Source of the DNA: a virus
IMG/VR virus record: IMGVR_UViG_3300013094_000083
Span: 1-48,490 of that record
DNA: 48,490 bases
Strand: one strand, 5' to 3'
The translations under genes were made by a program, and so were the position numbers. This document shows, piece after piece, positions 28,733-37,886 of this stretch; position 1 is the first letter of the stretch; every line of letters begins with the position of its first letter. The notes beneath the pieces were generated by a model. It was given only the letters and a program-made list of their open reading frames with translations, ran no database searches and was not told where the DNA came from.

Positions 28733-29962
28733 TTATGGCGTAGTACAAACTCCATTTGTACAAACTGGACGAAATGAACTACAAGCATTTGCTTGTCCGC
28801 TACCGAAGGAGCTGCAACCGCTTGTTCCGCCGCCTGTAGAGCCACCACCTGTAGAACCGCCGCCTGTAGAGCCACCACCTGTAGAACCGCCGCCTGTAGA
28901 GCCACCACCTGATCCACCAGAGCTTACCTCGCATGCACTATTTGTTACATAAGATAATGCATCAGCAGCACTTATTGTACTATAGTATTCTATAGTTGTG
29001 TTGCTGTTAGCACTTGATGTTGTTGTATAAACTGTATTTGCCGTATAATACGGATTCGCTGGACTTGTTTTTGGATTAGTAATGGCTGGCAAAGATGTTA
29101 CAGTTCCTCCATTGGTTGGAGCATTTAAATAAGTTCCGTTGCCTGCATTACAGATAGAGTATGCATAATAATACGTTGTACTGCCACCACCACCGCCACT
29201 GCTATAAGTATACGATGAACTTGCAGTTGCAGAAACAGTGTTATCTTCAGATTTAGCTGTAACTGTAGCAGAATAAGATGTATTTGAAGTTTCACTTACT
29301 GTATATGAAACAGAACCTCCAGATGTATTAGAGGAGGCAATAAAGCTTGTTGGCGATATTGTTCCTGTATCTACAGTTAAATTAACAACAATATCTCCTT
29401 GATTTGCTGGTGCATAATTATTATATGCTATTGATCCTGTAAAACCACCATTACCGCCAGAATTTGCTGAGGCACTTAATTGTAAATAATCAAATGCTGG
29501 ATTTGGTTGAGCTTGTACTGGACCTACCCAAGCTGACTTAGCAGGAGTTATGGATCCATTTGTTTCCCATGATCTAACCCAATAATAATAAGTAGTATTG
29601 GTCGTCAGACCAGTATTATTTTCTGAAGTTCTTGTTAAACTTGGAAAAGTTGGGATAGTAGTGCTAGTTGGTGCAACACCCGTGGTATTTCTATATAAAT
29701 CATAATACATTGTATAACCCGAATCAGGGGTAACGGCAGTCCATGATGTTCTTAAAGATGTGCTACTTGAAATTTGTATTGGATAAAATGAAGGAGCAGA
29801 AACTACAGGAATTATTGCATAAGAATAAAACTGTTTCCATCCTTGTCCAGACACATAAGCATAGCCCTGCTTAACTGTTTTCCAGGTACTACCTACATAA
29901 ACATATGCAGAGTTAAGGTTACGCCAATTATTTGATCCACCAACATTAATATAGCCGCCCAT
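28733..29962 (-). CDS. fibronectin-III tail protein with Gly/Ser repeat and Cys-rich tip
   Basis: 409 residues. The N-terminal GG-rich end (MGGYINVGGSNNWRNLNSAY) contains paired W-K/Q motifs typical of tail-tip proteins. A fibronectin type III-like domain follows (about 60-150: SAPSFYPIQISSSTSLRTSW ... YYYWVRSWETNG). A beta-rich middle leads to a flexible run of GGGST repeats (about 350-380), then a Cys-rich end (GCSSFGSGQANACSS, PVCTNGVC). Likely a surface fibre with a disulfide-bonded or metal-binding tip. The start follows the previous stop directly. Confidence 0.65.
   Translation of the reverse strand: MGGYINVGGSNNWRNLNSAYVYVGSTWKTVKQGYAYVSGQGWKQFYSYAIIPVVSAPSFYPIQISSSTSLRTSWTAVTPDSGYTMYYDLYRNTTGVAPTSTTIPTFPSLTRTSENNTGLTTNTTYYYWVRSWETNGSITPAKSAWVGPVQAQPNPAFDYLQLSASANSGGNGGFTGSIAYNNYAPANQGDIVVNLTVDTGTISPTSFIASSNTSGGSVSYTVSETSNTSYSATVTAKSEDNTVSATASSSYTYSSGGGGGSTTYYYAYSICNAGNGTYLNAPTNGGTVTSLPAITNPKTSPANPYYTANTVYTTTSSANSNTTIEYYSTISAADALSYVTNSACEVSSGGSGGGSTGGGSTGGGSTGGGSTGGGSTGGGTSGCSSFGSGQANACSSFRPVCTNGVCTTP
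28828..28914 (-). repeat. 30-bp tandem repeat coding for GGGST
   Basis: Two 15-base units that differ only at synonymous positions alternate (GGCTCTACAGGTGGT / GGTTCTACAGGCGGC type), giving a 30-base period about three times. It encodes the Gly-Ser linker of the fibre protein. Such repeats can expand or contract. Confidence 0.75.
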
Positions 29963-31417
29963 TTAGGACCAAACCAATACTATATCTCCATCATTTCCTG
30001 AACTGCTAGTGTTGAAAGAATTTTGTACTAGTGTTATTCCTCTCAAACCATTTGCCGAAGAACTTGAAGAAGAGTGGATGTATCCGTTAAAATTTAATGC
30101 ATTATCTTTTATCCAAAAGACGGCGCCACCATTTCCATATTCATTAATAGTTTCAGTTGATATTTGAAAATTATTTGTTCCATCACTTGCTTGTTCAAGT
30201 AAAATTGAAGCTGTTATATCTTGTTTTCCCGCAAAAGAAGGTGCCCACATTAAAATTTGAGTAGCATATAAACTTGATATTCCGCTATAACCGTACCCTG
30301 CATATATGTATCCTGGTATAGAGCTGTTGGTAGTATAAAAAGCCATTGTGTCATATCCACCCGATTGTGGGTTAGATACCGTATTAATCTCAATTCTATC
30401 TGGTAAATAAGTAGATGTTTTTATTGTACCGCCTACAATAGCTCCGCCTGATACTGTGCCCGTAAATGTTCCTGATGCAGCACTTAGTGTTCCTGCAAAA
30501 TATGCACTACCAGTTCTTGAATTAATATAAAATTCTGGTGTTCCACCATTGTATCCTGCTAATCCCCATTGATTTAATATGACTCCTGAGCCATCTACTT
30601 GTCCCGCCGCTGGTGTTACACCATCACCTGAATTTACAAGTGGATCAAAAAGCCCCATATTGGATGGAAAATTGCCTGCATAAAGCGAACCTCCTAGTAA
30701 TTGAATATCTGTACTAGAATTTGGTGCAGCCCAATTTGAACCATCTGATGCAAGTCCTGGAGTTGTAATATTTAATGGAGTTGACCATTCAGAAAGAATT
30801 GTTGCCCCAGAAGAATCAGTACTTACTGCACGTACTTTAACATCGTATACTTTTCCTGGCAATAATCCCTTTACATCAAGACTTATTCTTCCTGCTGAAT
30901 TCAAGTCAGAAGGTGCTGGAGAATTAACAGCTGCTGTTAATGGAGTAGGGGTATTTGCTGATGCAGCAGTTGATTTTGTGTTTGTTCCATTATTCGCTGA
31001 ATTTCCAGTTGCACTATTTGGTGTTGCTGAGCCTGATCCTTGTGCTCCAGTTGTTGGTGCAGCTGAGCTATAACCCGAAGCTCCACCTGAAGATGTTGTT
31101 GATCTTGGTACTTTTACTAAATTTGCACTACCTGAGTTTAAATATTGTTTTGATGTTCCTGCAGTACTCCCATTATATGGAGTTACAGATATATAATATT
31201 CTCCGCCAGGATTTAAACTTGTTAATTTACAAGTTACTGTTGAACCTACAGATGATGATGAGAATGAAAATGTTTCTTGATATGGTGATATATAACTATT
31301 TATAGCATCAGTAATTGTGACAACAAATTTTGTAGTATTTGCGGGTTTAGCAAAAGATACATTTACATATGTCGGATAAGCAGATATACTTATATTTGTT
31401 ATTATGCCTACAGTCAT
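29963..31417 (-). CDS. large minor-tail/fibre protein with FN3 domains
   Basis: 484 residues. FN3-like segments: ISAYPTYVNVSFAKPANTTK then GGEYYISVTPYN (about 10-85), and LLPGKVYDVKVRAVSTDSSG (about 185-205). Between them is a Ser/Gly/Thr-rich linker (about 105-160). The C-terminal half has GTFTGTVSGGAIVGGTIKTS, the beta-helix-type repeat region that leads to host-contact domains. Tail-tip position supports a baseplate/fibre role. Confidence 0.65.
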   Translation of the reverse strand: MTVGIITNISISAYPTYVNVSFAKPANTTKFVVTITDAINSYISPYQETFSFSSSSVGSTVTCKLTSLNPGGEYYISVTPYNGSTAGTSKQYLNSGSANLVKVPRSTTSSGGASGYSSAAPTTGAQGSGSATPNSATGNSANNGTNTKSTAASANTPTPLTAAVNSPAPSDLNSAGRISLDVKGLLPGKVYDVKVRAVSTDSSGATILSEWSTPLNITTPGLASDGSNWAAPNSSTDIQLLGGSLYAGNFPSNMGLFDPLVNSGDGVTPAAGQVDGSGVILNQWGLAGYNGGTPEFYINSRTGSAYFAGTLSAASGTFTGTVSGGAIVGGTIKTSTYLPDRIEINTVSNPQSGGYDTMAFYTTNSSIPGYIYAGYGYSGISSLYATQILMWAPSFAGKQDITASILLEQASDGTNNFQISTETINEYGNGGAVFWIKDNALNFNGYIHSSSSSSANGLRGITLVQNSFNTSSSGNDGDIVLVWS

Positions 31418-31430
31418 TTATCGCACCGCC

Positions 31431-32360
31431 CTACAATACCTGCAAGTAATAATCAATGTCTAACGGCACTCCATAAATTTTTGCAATAGGGTTAGACAAT
31501 ATAGATTTACTTATTAGGTAGTCTTCTGATGTTAACTCTTGTGCAGTTGATGCTTTAATTGCATCAATTGTTAATGCTGCTGTAGTATCTGTAGTTATTG
31601 TTACAGAATTAATTAAACTTGTAAAAAATACACCGCTTGGAAAATTAACACTAATTGATTGATATCCTGTATTTGTTTGAAGTGTATAATTAAATGCATA
31701 TGTATTTCCAGAAACATCACCTAATGTTACTGTTAGATTTCCAGCAACTGTGTTGTATACTAATAGATCCAGGGTGTCTACTGTAGAATATCCTAATAGA
31801 TTAAAACTAAATGTATTATTCTGGTATTGTGTATTTTGAGTAAGTTCCACTGAAAACCCGCCAATTCTTGGCGAAGCTGTTCCCTGTGGTGTAAATGCTG
31901 TTATAGCAGAAGTACCTTGACCAGGTATACTTTGATTTTGATCAGCAACACTTACTACCCAGTTTGTCAAATCAGAAAAATCAGTTATAAGAGTATTATT
32001 TCTTGTAGAAGCATTTGTTGCTCTTGATTCTGGATAAATACCTATTTCATAAATATTTGCATACATGCTTGCTGGAAGCGTAGATCTTACAATAATTAAA
32101 TCTGGGTTTCCATTAGCAGCAGATTGATATGTTTTTAAAGTTATTGGAAATCTTCCAATTTCATAATTTAAACCAATGTCAGTCAAACTTGCGGGGATGG
32201 TTTCTAAAGCACCTATTGCCATATCTGCAGCCCATTCACTTCTTGCTTCTGACATATATTGCAATAAAACTTTTCTACCATTTGTAGTTATAAGATTATC
32301 TGAACGGCCTATCTCTATTCCATTTTGACTAAAAACATATGTACCTTTAAGCTGTAACAT
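31431..32360 (-). CDS. tail protein with conserved N-terminal domain
   Basis: 309 residues from the ATG after AAAGGCGGTGG; an earlier ATG 15 codons upstream is the alternative. N-terminal MLQLKGTYVFSQNGIEIGRS and NGRKVLLQYMSEARSEWAAD recall a conserved module seen in phage tail proteins. The rest is beta-rich (TLDLLVYNTVAGNLTVTLGD), with a carbohydrate-binding-like flavour. It overlaps the stop of the gene above by 14 bases. Confidence 0.6.
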   Translation of the reverse strand: MLQLKGTYVFSQNGIEIGRSDNLITTNGRKVLLQYMSEARSEWAADMAIGALETIPASLTDIGLNYEIGRFPITLKTYQSAANGNPDLIIVRSTLPASMYANIYEIGIYPESRATNASTRNNTLITDFSDLTNWVVSVADQNQSIPGQGTSAITAFTPQGTASPRIGGFSVELTQNTQYQNNTFSFNLLGYSTVDTLDLLVYNTVAGNLTVTLGDVSGNTYAFNYTLQTNTGYQSISVNFPSGVFFTSLINSVTITTDTTAALTIDAIKASTAQELTSEDYLISKSILSNPIAKIYGVPLDIDYYLQVL

Positions 32361-33126
32361 TGTAAACCACCGCCTTTGATATTCCATTACTATATTTTGC
32401 TGCAATTGAAAAAGAATATGAACCAGACAAACTACCAGATGTGGGTCTTAAAGTATAAAAATGATAGCCTTTAGAATTATTACCAGGCAAAGAAGAATAA
32501 GTTTTCTTTTTTTGTCCTGCCGAACCAGGCAGGTTATTACCTGTTACTGTAACTTCATAATCAACTATGTTGCTTAAACCTTTCCATTCTAACTCTATGT
32601 AATCTGTTCCTGCATGAACCGTAGTAACTGTTCCCACTGGTGTGAGAACAGATGTAGAAGGCAAAGTTTGATTAGCAGCATTAGTTATATTTGTTGCTCC
32701 AGTGGCTGCATTATTTTGAACTGTTGATTGATTTGATAAAGTAAATACTGCTTCATAAGTTATGCTTCCATCTGTAGATATGTCATCTGTTGATGGATCA
32801 AAAGTTATTATTATATCAAGCAAACTACCCGAGCCAGTACTTGAAATATCATTTGCAATTGCAGATGTATCCCAATATAAGTTGGTTGGAGGGTGGAGAT
32901 TTGCAACTGTTGCTCCTGTAACTTCACCATTTACTAATGGAATAGGGCTGCTATTATTTATATATTTAATATAATCTGTAGGTGATAAGACCACAACCTC
33001 GCCTGGGTAGGAAAGTATATATTTAGCATTGTTTCTTGGATCTGTCGAAGATATGTATAGTGGGTGTCTTTTTTGTACGCTTGTAGAAACAGACGATGGA
33101 GTTCTGTTGCTTCTAGATACGGTCAT
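32347..33126 (-). CDS. tail protein with FN3-like domain
   Basis: 259 residues. An N-terminal domain (HPLYISSTDPRNNAKYILSY then VVLSPTDYIKYI) is followed by a Thr/Asn linker and a single FN3-like domain (TDYIELEWKGLSNIVDYEVT, about 175-195, ending FYTLRPTSGSLSGSYSFSIA). AGGGGGT precedes the ATG, with an extended -10 promoter at 33143-33151. Likely part of the tail tip. Confidence 0.6.
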   Translation of the reverse strand: MTVSRSNRTPSSVSTSVQKRHPLYISSTDPRNNAKYILSYPGEVVVLSPTDYIKYINNSSPIPLVNGEVTGATVANLHPPTNLYWDTSAIANDISSTGSGSLLDIIITFDPSTDDISTDGSITYEAVFTLSNQSTVQNNAATGATNITNAANQTLPSTSVLTPVGTVTTVHAGTDYIELEWKGLSNIVDYEVTVTGNNLPGSAGQKKKTYSSLPGNNSKGYHFYTLRPTSGSLSGSYSFSIAAKYSNGISKAVVYNVTA

Positions 33127-33142
33127 TTTTACCCCCTAAAGT

Positions 33143-33151
33143 ATTATACCA
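33143..33151 (-). promoter_or_regulatory. extended -10 promoter (TGGTATAAT)
   Basis: TGGTATAAT between the 1404-residue and 259-residue tail genes, with no good -35. Marks an internal start of the tail operon. Confidence 0.6.
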
Positions 33152-33153
33152 TT

Positions 33154-36100
33154 TTAGCTATTTGGCAGCTCATTTAGCGTAAGAGTTGTCAAAAGGCCTT
33201 GGTTATAGTTTTGTTCTATACCCTGAACAAAATACTTCTTATTAATAATATTCTTTAATTTATAGTTAACGCTTACTACATCTCCAATTTCAAAAAGAGG
33301 ATTTCCATAAACAGATATTTCAGTATCACGACTAAATCCATCATTAGCTCTAAATACATTTTTTAATATACCCAAAGCCGCACTGTCTGATTGAACCCAG
33401 TTGGACGTTATTTCTATACTTTGTGATATATTTGCTGGATCAAAAACCTTTTCAATAGATACTTCACTACTTAAAGTTACAAGATTATTGGTATTAATCA
33501 AGAAATCTACTTCTATTGGATTTACAGCATCTGCTGTTTTTTTAATCCAAACTGAGGACGGGGAACTGTTTATTATTGCAAACCTTCCTCTAAATCCTGA
33601 ATTATATATATTAGAATAAGACAAAGCATTTGACTGCACATTTATGCTTTCTAGTACTTCTTGAGTGCCTGCAGCTGTACTAGATATTGATCCTACAGTT
33701 CCCGAAGGATTTGTATAGTAATACCAGGAGTACGGGCTCGGGATTGCATAAGCATTAATTGCTGGGGCAAGTTGATATTGAACATCATAGTAAGCTATAC
33801 CAATTACTTCTGGTTTTGTTTGCATCATATAATTTAATTCAAACACTTTATGCTTTGAAGATAGAGTATTTGCAAAACTTGGCATTTCCCAATGGTACCA
33901 AATTCCAGCGTCATCTAACGCAGTTTGTGTTGCATATAATTCTGTAAACGGAATACTACCAATTGTAGATGCTGCCGTATTTGTTGTGTGGCAGAATATT
34001 CCATAATCTCCAGTAGTGTCTAAGTTAATAGATTTTGTTGTTAAAGATAACTCGTGTTTATTTAAATATATTTTAAAACTTGGACCATTTGTAACTGGAT
34101 TTTGAACTTTAACAAATTTTAAATGAACAGTTTTTGCAAATTCAGCAAATGGAGAATTTTCTGGATATGCACCTGTATCATTCAATAATGCACTATTTAC
34201 TTCGACATAAGGCATAGGAGATGATTCTGTACCAAGCAAACTGTTGCTTTCATCACCTTGGTATACATAAAGTCTATATGTAGGAACAGAAACAATAGTT
34301 CCTTTTTTATTTATTATTTTTGTTACTTTTGTATTATCAAATCTAAGCTCTACATAAACTGGATTCCCGCCTAAATTAAAAACAATTCCGCCTCCCATTC
34401 CGTCTTGAAGGGTAGTGCCTGATGCTGGTCCAATCTCCATCTTGCAAGAAAATGTATTGTAAGCATATGAAATATTATTAGAAGAAGATCCGTTTGAAGG
34501 AGTTATTGTTTTTGTAGAACTTAAATCATTAGTAGGCGTCATAATACTATAAGTACCCACAGATGAAGCTTGCATTAAAATTTGATTATTTGCAACTGAA
34601 GGTCCTAACCCTGAATAAAGAGATAGTTTAGAATATACAGAATTTGGGTTTCCATCATTAATAGCATTTGAAATAATGTTGTGTGTTCTAACTGGTGTAT
34701 TAAATAGTCCTCTTTGAACATTACATATTTTTCCTGTTGGCGTATATTTTACAGTCCCTCCAAATCCAGACCTTGCAGAAAAATCTGATATAGCAGTTTG
34801 AAGCTGAGAAGAACTGTTTATAACAGCATTATAGCTAGCAGACAAACCGTTAGTTGGATTTATAATATTAAAACTAAATTCTTTGTCACTAAAACTTACA
34901 ATTTCTCCTTCTATAATTGCATATCCATTTTGATCAATACTAAATTGTGTAAATGGGCTAAGCAAATCATTAGGATTTAAATAAAAATAATTTTGAGAAT
35001 ATGTACTAATTGATTGATTTAAAAAGTTAAAAGGAACTGCTTCATCTTTTTGCAGTTGAAATAAAATATCATTTTTATCAATTACGGAAGTTGATAGACT
35101 TTGTGTATTTGCAAGGCCTTCAATATCAAATGTTTTATTAATCTGTGGTATTTTATATTTAAGAGTAGCTTTACCAATTTTAGATTTTATTACTTCTTTA
35201 TAAGTATCTTCAGTAATGTTTGAAGTAACTGTTAAATTGTCTGTATATGTAGGAGCAGTTACGGCAACTGGCGATGATCCATCATGCACCAGCAGGTTAG
35301 GTGTTGTGTTACCCAAAATATTATCTAAGCTTAAAAACTCCATCACTCCATATGAGTTTATGTACGCACCAATTTGATAGACTTCAAACAACTCTCTAAG
35401 CACATCAAATACTTTTTGCTGTAAACCATCTGCGTAATAGTATGATGATTCCATGGGTTGTTTATTCTTTAATACAGTACCGTCTACAAGAACATTTTGA
35501 GATTTAGTTACTTTTCTTAATCCATCATAGTCGTAGTCTGTAAATCCAGCAAAATCTAGGATGTTAGTTATAACTTTAAATACATCTTGAGATTGAGATA
35601 CATAATCTGTAGGAGACAAAAGCTGTAAATATTTAGTTATATCATATGCTATTACTTCCATAGTTTGAATGTCACTTGCTGTCCATGTATCAGAGTAATA
35701 CACACCACCCGCCACAACGTAATCCGAAGCTGTTGGTTCTGACAAACCATATGTTGATGCGGTTGTAGATAGGTTATCTTTAATAACATAATTAATTATC
35801 ATCTTAACATTCTGTTTGAACAACCCAGCCAGCGGGGAGCTAGATGAGTTATTAGAAAATATGCTAAGCGGAGCATTGCTTACAAGTAAAGGAATTGTTG
35901 TTAGGTGAATAGTCGCACTATTAGCTGATATAGCGGATATTGGCAATGGGCTTTGCTTGTTATCTAGTTCAACCTTTGTATCAACATCAACCAAGAACGG
36001 GGACAAATCTAACTCTATTCGAGGAGAAATTTCAATCACCTGAAGGGCTTTAAGATCTTTTTGATATTGGTCATTTCTGCCTGGATAACTTACACCATTC

Positions 36101-37368
36101 ATTGTGCTACTTGTTATGTCGCTTATCGGAGTACTATAAGCTGTATTAATTGTGGCAGATGTTTGATTTACAACAATCTTATTGATGTTTTGTGATAAAG
36201 TAATTGCACCAGTATTAAGATTAAATGTAGGCATTACTGTCCATGTGCCACTATTTGCAGCAGTTTTCCAAGACCCGTCACTCTGCAAGTATATTATACA
36301 AACACCAGCACTTGTGATGTCTGAACTAGTTATGTTTACAGTGTAAGTATAGCCCGTGACTGTGTTGCTTAGTACAACAGTCATTGCTGAAGGAGTAGAA
36401 TATTGCAAATTAAACTTTAATACAATTTTATTAGCTGCCAGGAGGGTGTCATACAATGCACCCACGGAGTTAGTTGCACCATCAGCTACGAAATACTTAT
36501 ATGTTGTATAGTCTGAGACTATGCCATTTTTAAATAAAGGATTTGAATTAGCTCCGCCCAAAATGTGTGGGTGAAATGTAACTGGGCTACAAGGCATATT
36601 TTGATTATTCCATGTGTCAGTAAAATTTGTTTTAACTTGTCTAAAGCTTGTTGGCAAAGGAGTTAACGCATTCCCTGATGGCACATAACTTTCTCCTGGT
36701 CTAAAGATATAAAATGGAGAAGATGTTGGCCAGATATTACCGTATTGACAATCAAAATTTGTTGTTTGATATATTTCAAACTGATCAATAAGAACATTAT
36801 ACGCACTTGGGGCGGGCTGTACAGAACTTGCCATAGTTGTATCTCTAGAAGTAAAATCTAAAGTAAACACAAAAGATGTATAGGCATCTTGTGTTGGCAA
36901 TGATGTCACATACATTTCAAATTTTGTCCAAACCGTGTCATCAATAACTTGAGAAGCAGATGATGTTCTTTGTGCATCTATATATGACAATGCAGATAAA
37001 TTAACTTCTACGTTTTCTGCTGTTTTGGCATAAAATGTTATTTTATATGTATTTGTAGTTGCTGAACCTGTAGGAGTTATAGTTATATTTGCTGCACCAG
37101 ATTCTCCAATAGTTGTAAATTTTAAAGCATTTGTATCTCCGTAGCCAGTAGCTACTCTGCCTAGACTTGAATCCCCCGCCACTGTGCAACCCGTAACTGT
37201 CCATTTACTGGAATCAATCCAATCTGTTGTGAGTGAAGTACCGTTACCTGCAAATGTTACATAAGGGGCATAAAAAAGATTATAGTTCCATTCAGCAGAA
37301 ACTAAAGGTATCATCTTGTGACTTGTACCTGAAGAAAAGTATTGTTTTACTACTGAATTGCCTAACAT
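33154..37368 (-). CDS. very large minor tail / tail-tip protein
   Basis: 1404 residues. The N-terminal region has a CBM-like beta-sandwich (about 45-190, TDWIDSSKWTVTG ... TFYAKTAENVEVNL). The middle includes FKVITNILDFAGFTDYDYDG and DVLRELFEVYQIGAYINSYG (about 640-700), the hub-like part of tail-tip proteins. A second lectin-like domain (about 990-1160) follows, and the C-terminus (VFRANDGFSRDTEISVYGNP then YFVQGIEQNYNQGLLTTLTL) closes a tail-hub domain. It probably forms the tail tip below the tape measure, as in actinophages with giant minor tail proteins. GGAGG and a TAATG overlap mark the start. Confidence 0.75.
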   Translation of the reverse strand: MLGNSVVKQYFSSGTSHKMIPLVSAEWNYNLFYAPYVTFAGNGTSLTTDWIDSSKWTVTGCTVAGDSSLGRVATGYGDTNALKFTTIGESGAANITITPTGSATTNTYKITFYAKTAENVEVNLSALSYIDAQRTSSASQVIDDTVWTKFEMYVTSLPTQDAYTSFVFTLDFTSRDTTMASSVQPAPSAYNVLIDQFEIYQTTNFDCQYGNIWPTSSPFYIFRPGESYVPSGNALTPLPTSFRQVKTNFTDTWNNQNMPCSPVTFHPHILGGANSNPLFKNGIVSDYTTYKYFVADGATNSVGALYDTLLAANKIVLKFNLQYSTPSAMTVVLSNTVTGYTYTVNITSSDITSAGVCIIYLQSDGSWKTAANSGTWTVMPTFNLNTGAITLSQNINKIVVNQTSATINTAYSTPISDITSSTMNGVSYPGRNDQYQKDLKALQVIEISPRIELDLSPFLVDVDTKVELDNKQSPLPISAISANSATIHLTTIPLLVSNAPLSIFSNNSSSSPLAGLFKQNVKMIINYVIKDNLSTTASTYGLSEPTASDYVVAGGVYYSDTWTASDIQTMEVIAYDITKYLQLLSPTDYVSQSQDVFKVITNILDFAGFTDYDYDGLRKVTKSQNVLVDGTVLKNKQPMESSYYYADGLQQKVFDVLRELFEVYQIGAYINSYGVMEFLSLDNILGNTTPNLLVHDGSSPVAVTAPTYTDNLTVTSNITEDTYKEVIKSKIGKATLKYKIPQINKTFDIEGLANTQSLSTSVIDKNDILFQLQKDEAVPFNFLNQSISTYSQNYFYLNPNDLLSPFTQFSIDQNGYAIIEGEIVSFSDKEFSFNIINPTNGLSASYNAVINSSSQLQTAISDFSARSGFGGTVKYTPTGKICNVQRGLFNTPVRTHNIISNAINDGNPNSVYSKLSLYSGLGPSVANNQILMQASSVGTYSIMTPTNDLSSTKTITPSNGSSSNNISYAYNTFSCKMEIGPASGTTLQDGMGGGIVFNLGGNPVYVELRFDNTKVTKIINKKGTIVSVPTYRLYVYQGDESNSLLGTESSPMPYVEVNSALLNDTGAYPENSPFAEFAKTVHLKFVKVQNPVTNGPSFKIYLNKHELSLTTKSINLDTTGDYGIFCHTTNTAASTIGSIPFTELYATQTALDDAGIWYHWEMPSFANTLSSKHKVFELNYMMQTKPEVIGIAYYDVQYQLAPAINAYAIPSPYSWYYYTNPSGTVGSISSTAAGTQEVLESINVQSNALSYSNIYNSGFRGRFAIINSSPSSVWIKKTADAVNPIEVDFLINTNNLVTLSSEVSIEKVFDPANISQSIEITSNWVQSDSAALGILKNVFRANDGFSRDTEISVYGNPLFEIGDVVSVNYKLKNIINKKYFVQGIEQNYNQGLLTTLTLNELPNS

Positions 37369-37883
37369 TAAACCTCCGTAAATTCTATTGTAACATCTAC
37401 GAGGTCATAACCAGTTCCTTGCTGTCCCGCCGAATTTCTTTTAGTTGGCTGGTAATCAAAAGCAGTTATATAGGTTGTATAAACTGTTGAAGACCCTGGG
37501 GCGTTAAATGAAGAATAATATGTGTTTTCATCTGGGTAGCTATTTTGAGAAGGGTTTGTTTCTCCAGCTACAATTAATTTAACATACACAGGATTAAAAA
37601 CATTTGCTTCGTAGAAAGATTTCATCCATGCCCCTGCTTTGCCCGAAGTGCTGTCTCCTAATTTATAATCTACAGCATTTGAAGTTAAAGATGGAACATC
37701 TTTCCATGATGTTGTTATCTTGTGCTTATTGGCTATAACATATCTTCTTAAAGTACCGTCAGCCATGCGTGCAGTTTTATCAACTACTTCATAGGCAACT
37801 TTAATAGGTTGACGATTATGATCTGTTAATTTATACCACGTTGTTCCATCTAAAGATACTTGTACACCCGCTTGTAATTGCAT
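37368..37883 (-). CDS. distal-tail-like protein
   Basis: 171 residues, beta-rich: MQLQAGVQVSLDGTTWYKLT then VVDKTARMADGTLRRYVIAN and TTYITAFDYQPTKRN, VTIEFTEV end. Its place right after the tape-measure gene fits a distal tail (Dit-like) or tail-tip starter protein. Recognition is by context and composition only. Confidence 0.6.
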   Translation of the reverse strand: MQLQAGVQVSLDGTTWYKLTDHNRQPIKVAYEVVDKTARMADGTLRRYVIANKHKITTSWKDVPSLTSNAVDYKLGDSTSGKAGAWMKSFYEANVFNPVYVKLIVAGETNPSQNSYPDENTYYSSFNAPGSSTVYTTYITAFDYQPTKRNSAGQQGTGYDLVDVTIEFTEV

Positions 37884-37886
37884 TTA

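Noticed and set aside
28828-28914. CRISPR-like repeat
   Set aside because: It is a tandem coding repeat without spacers. No CRISPR array was seen anywhere, although a Cas4-like nuclease is present.
28681-28917. Minus-strand ORF rich in VVALQAAVLQ repeats
   Set aside because: An alternative frame of the GGGST repeat in the fibre gene; no start signal.
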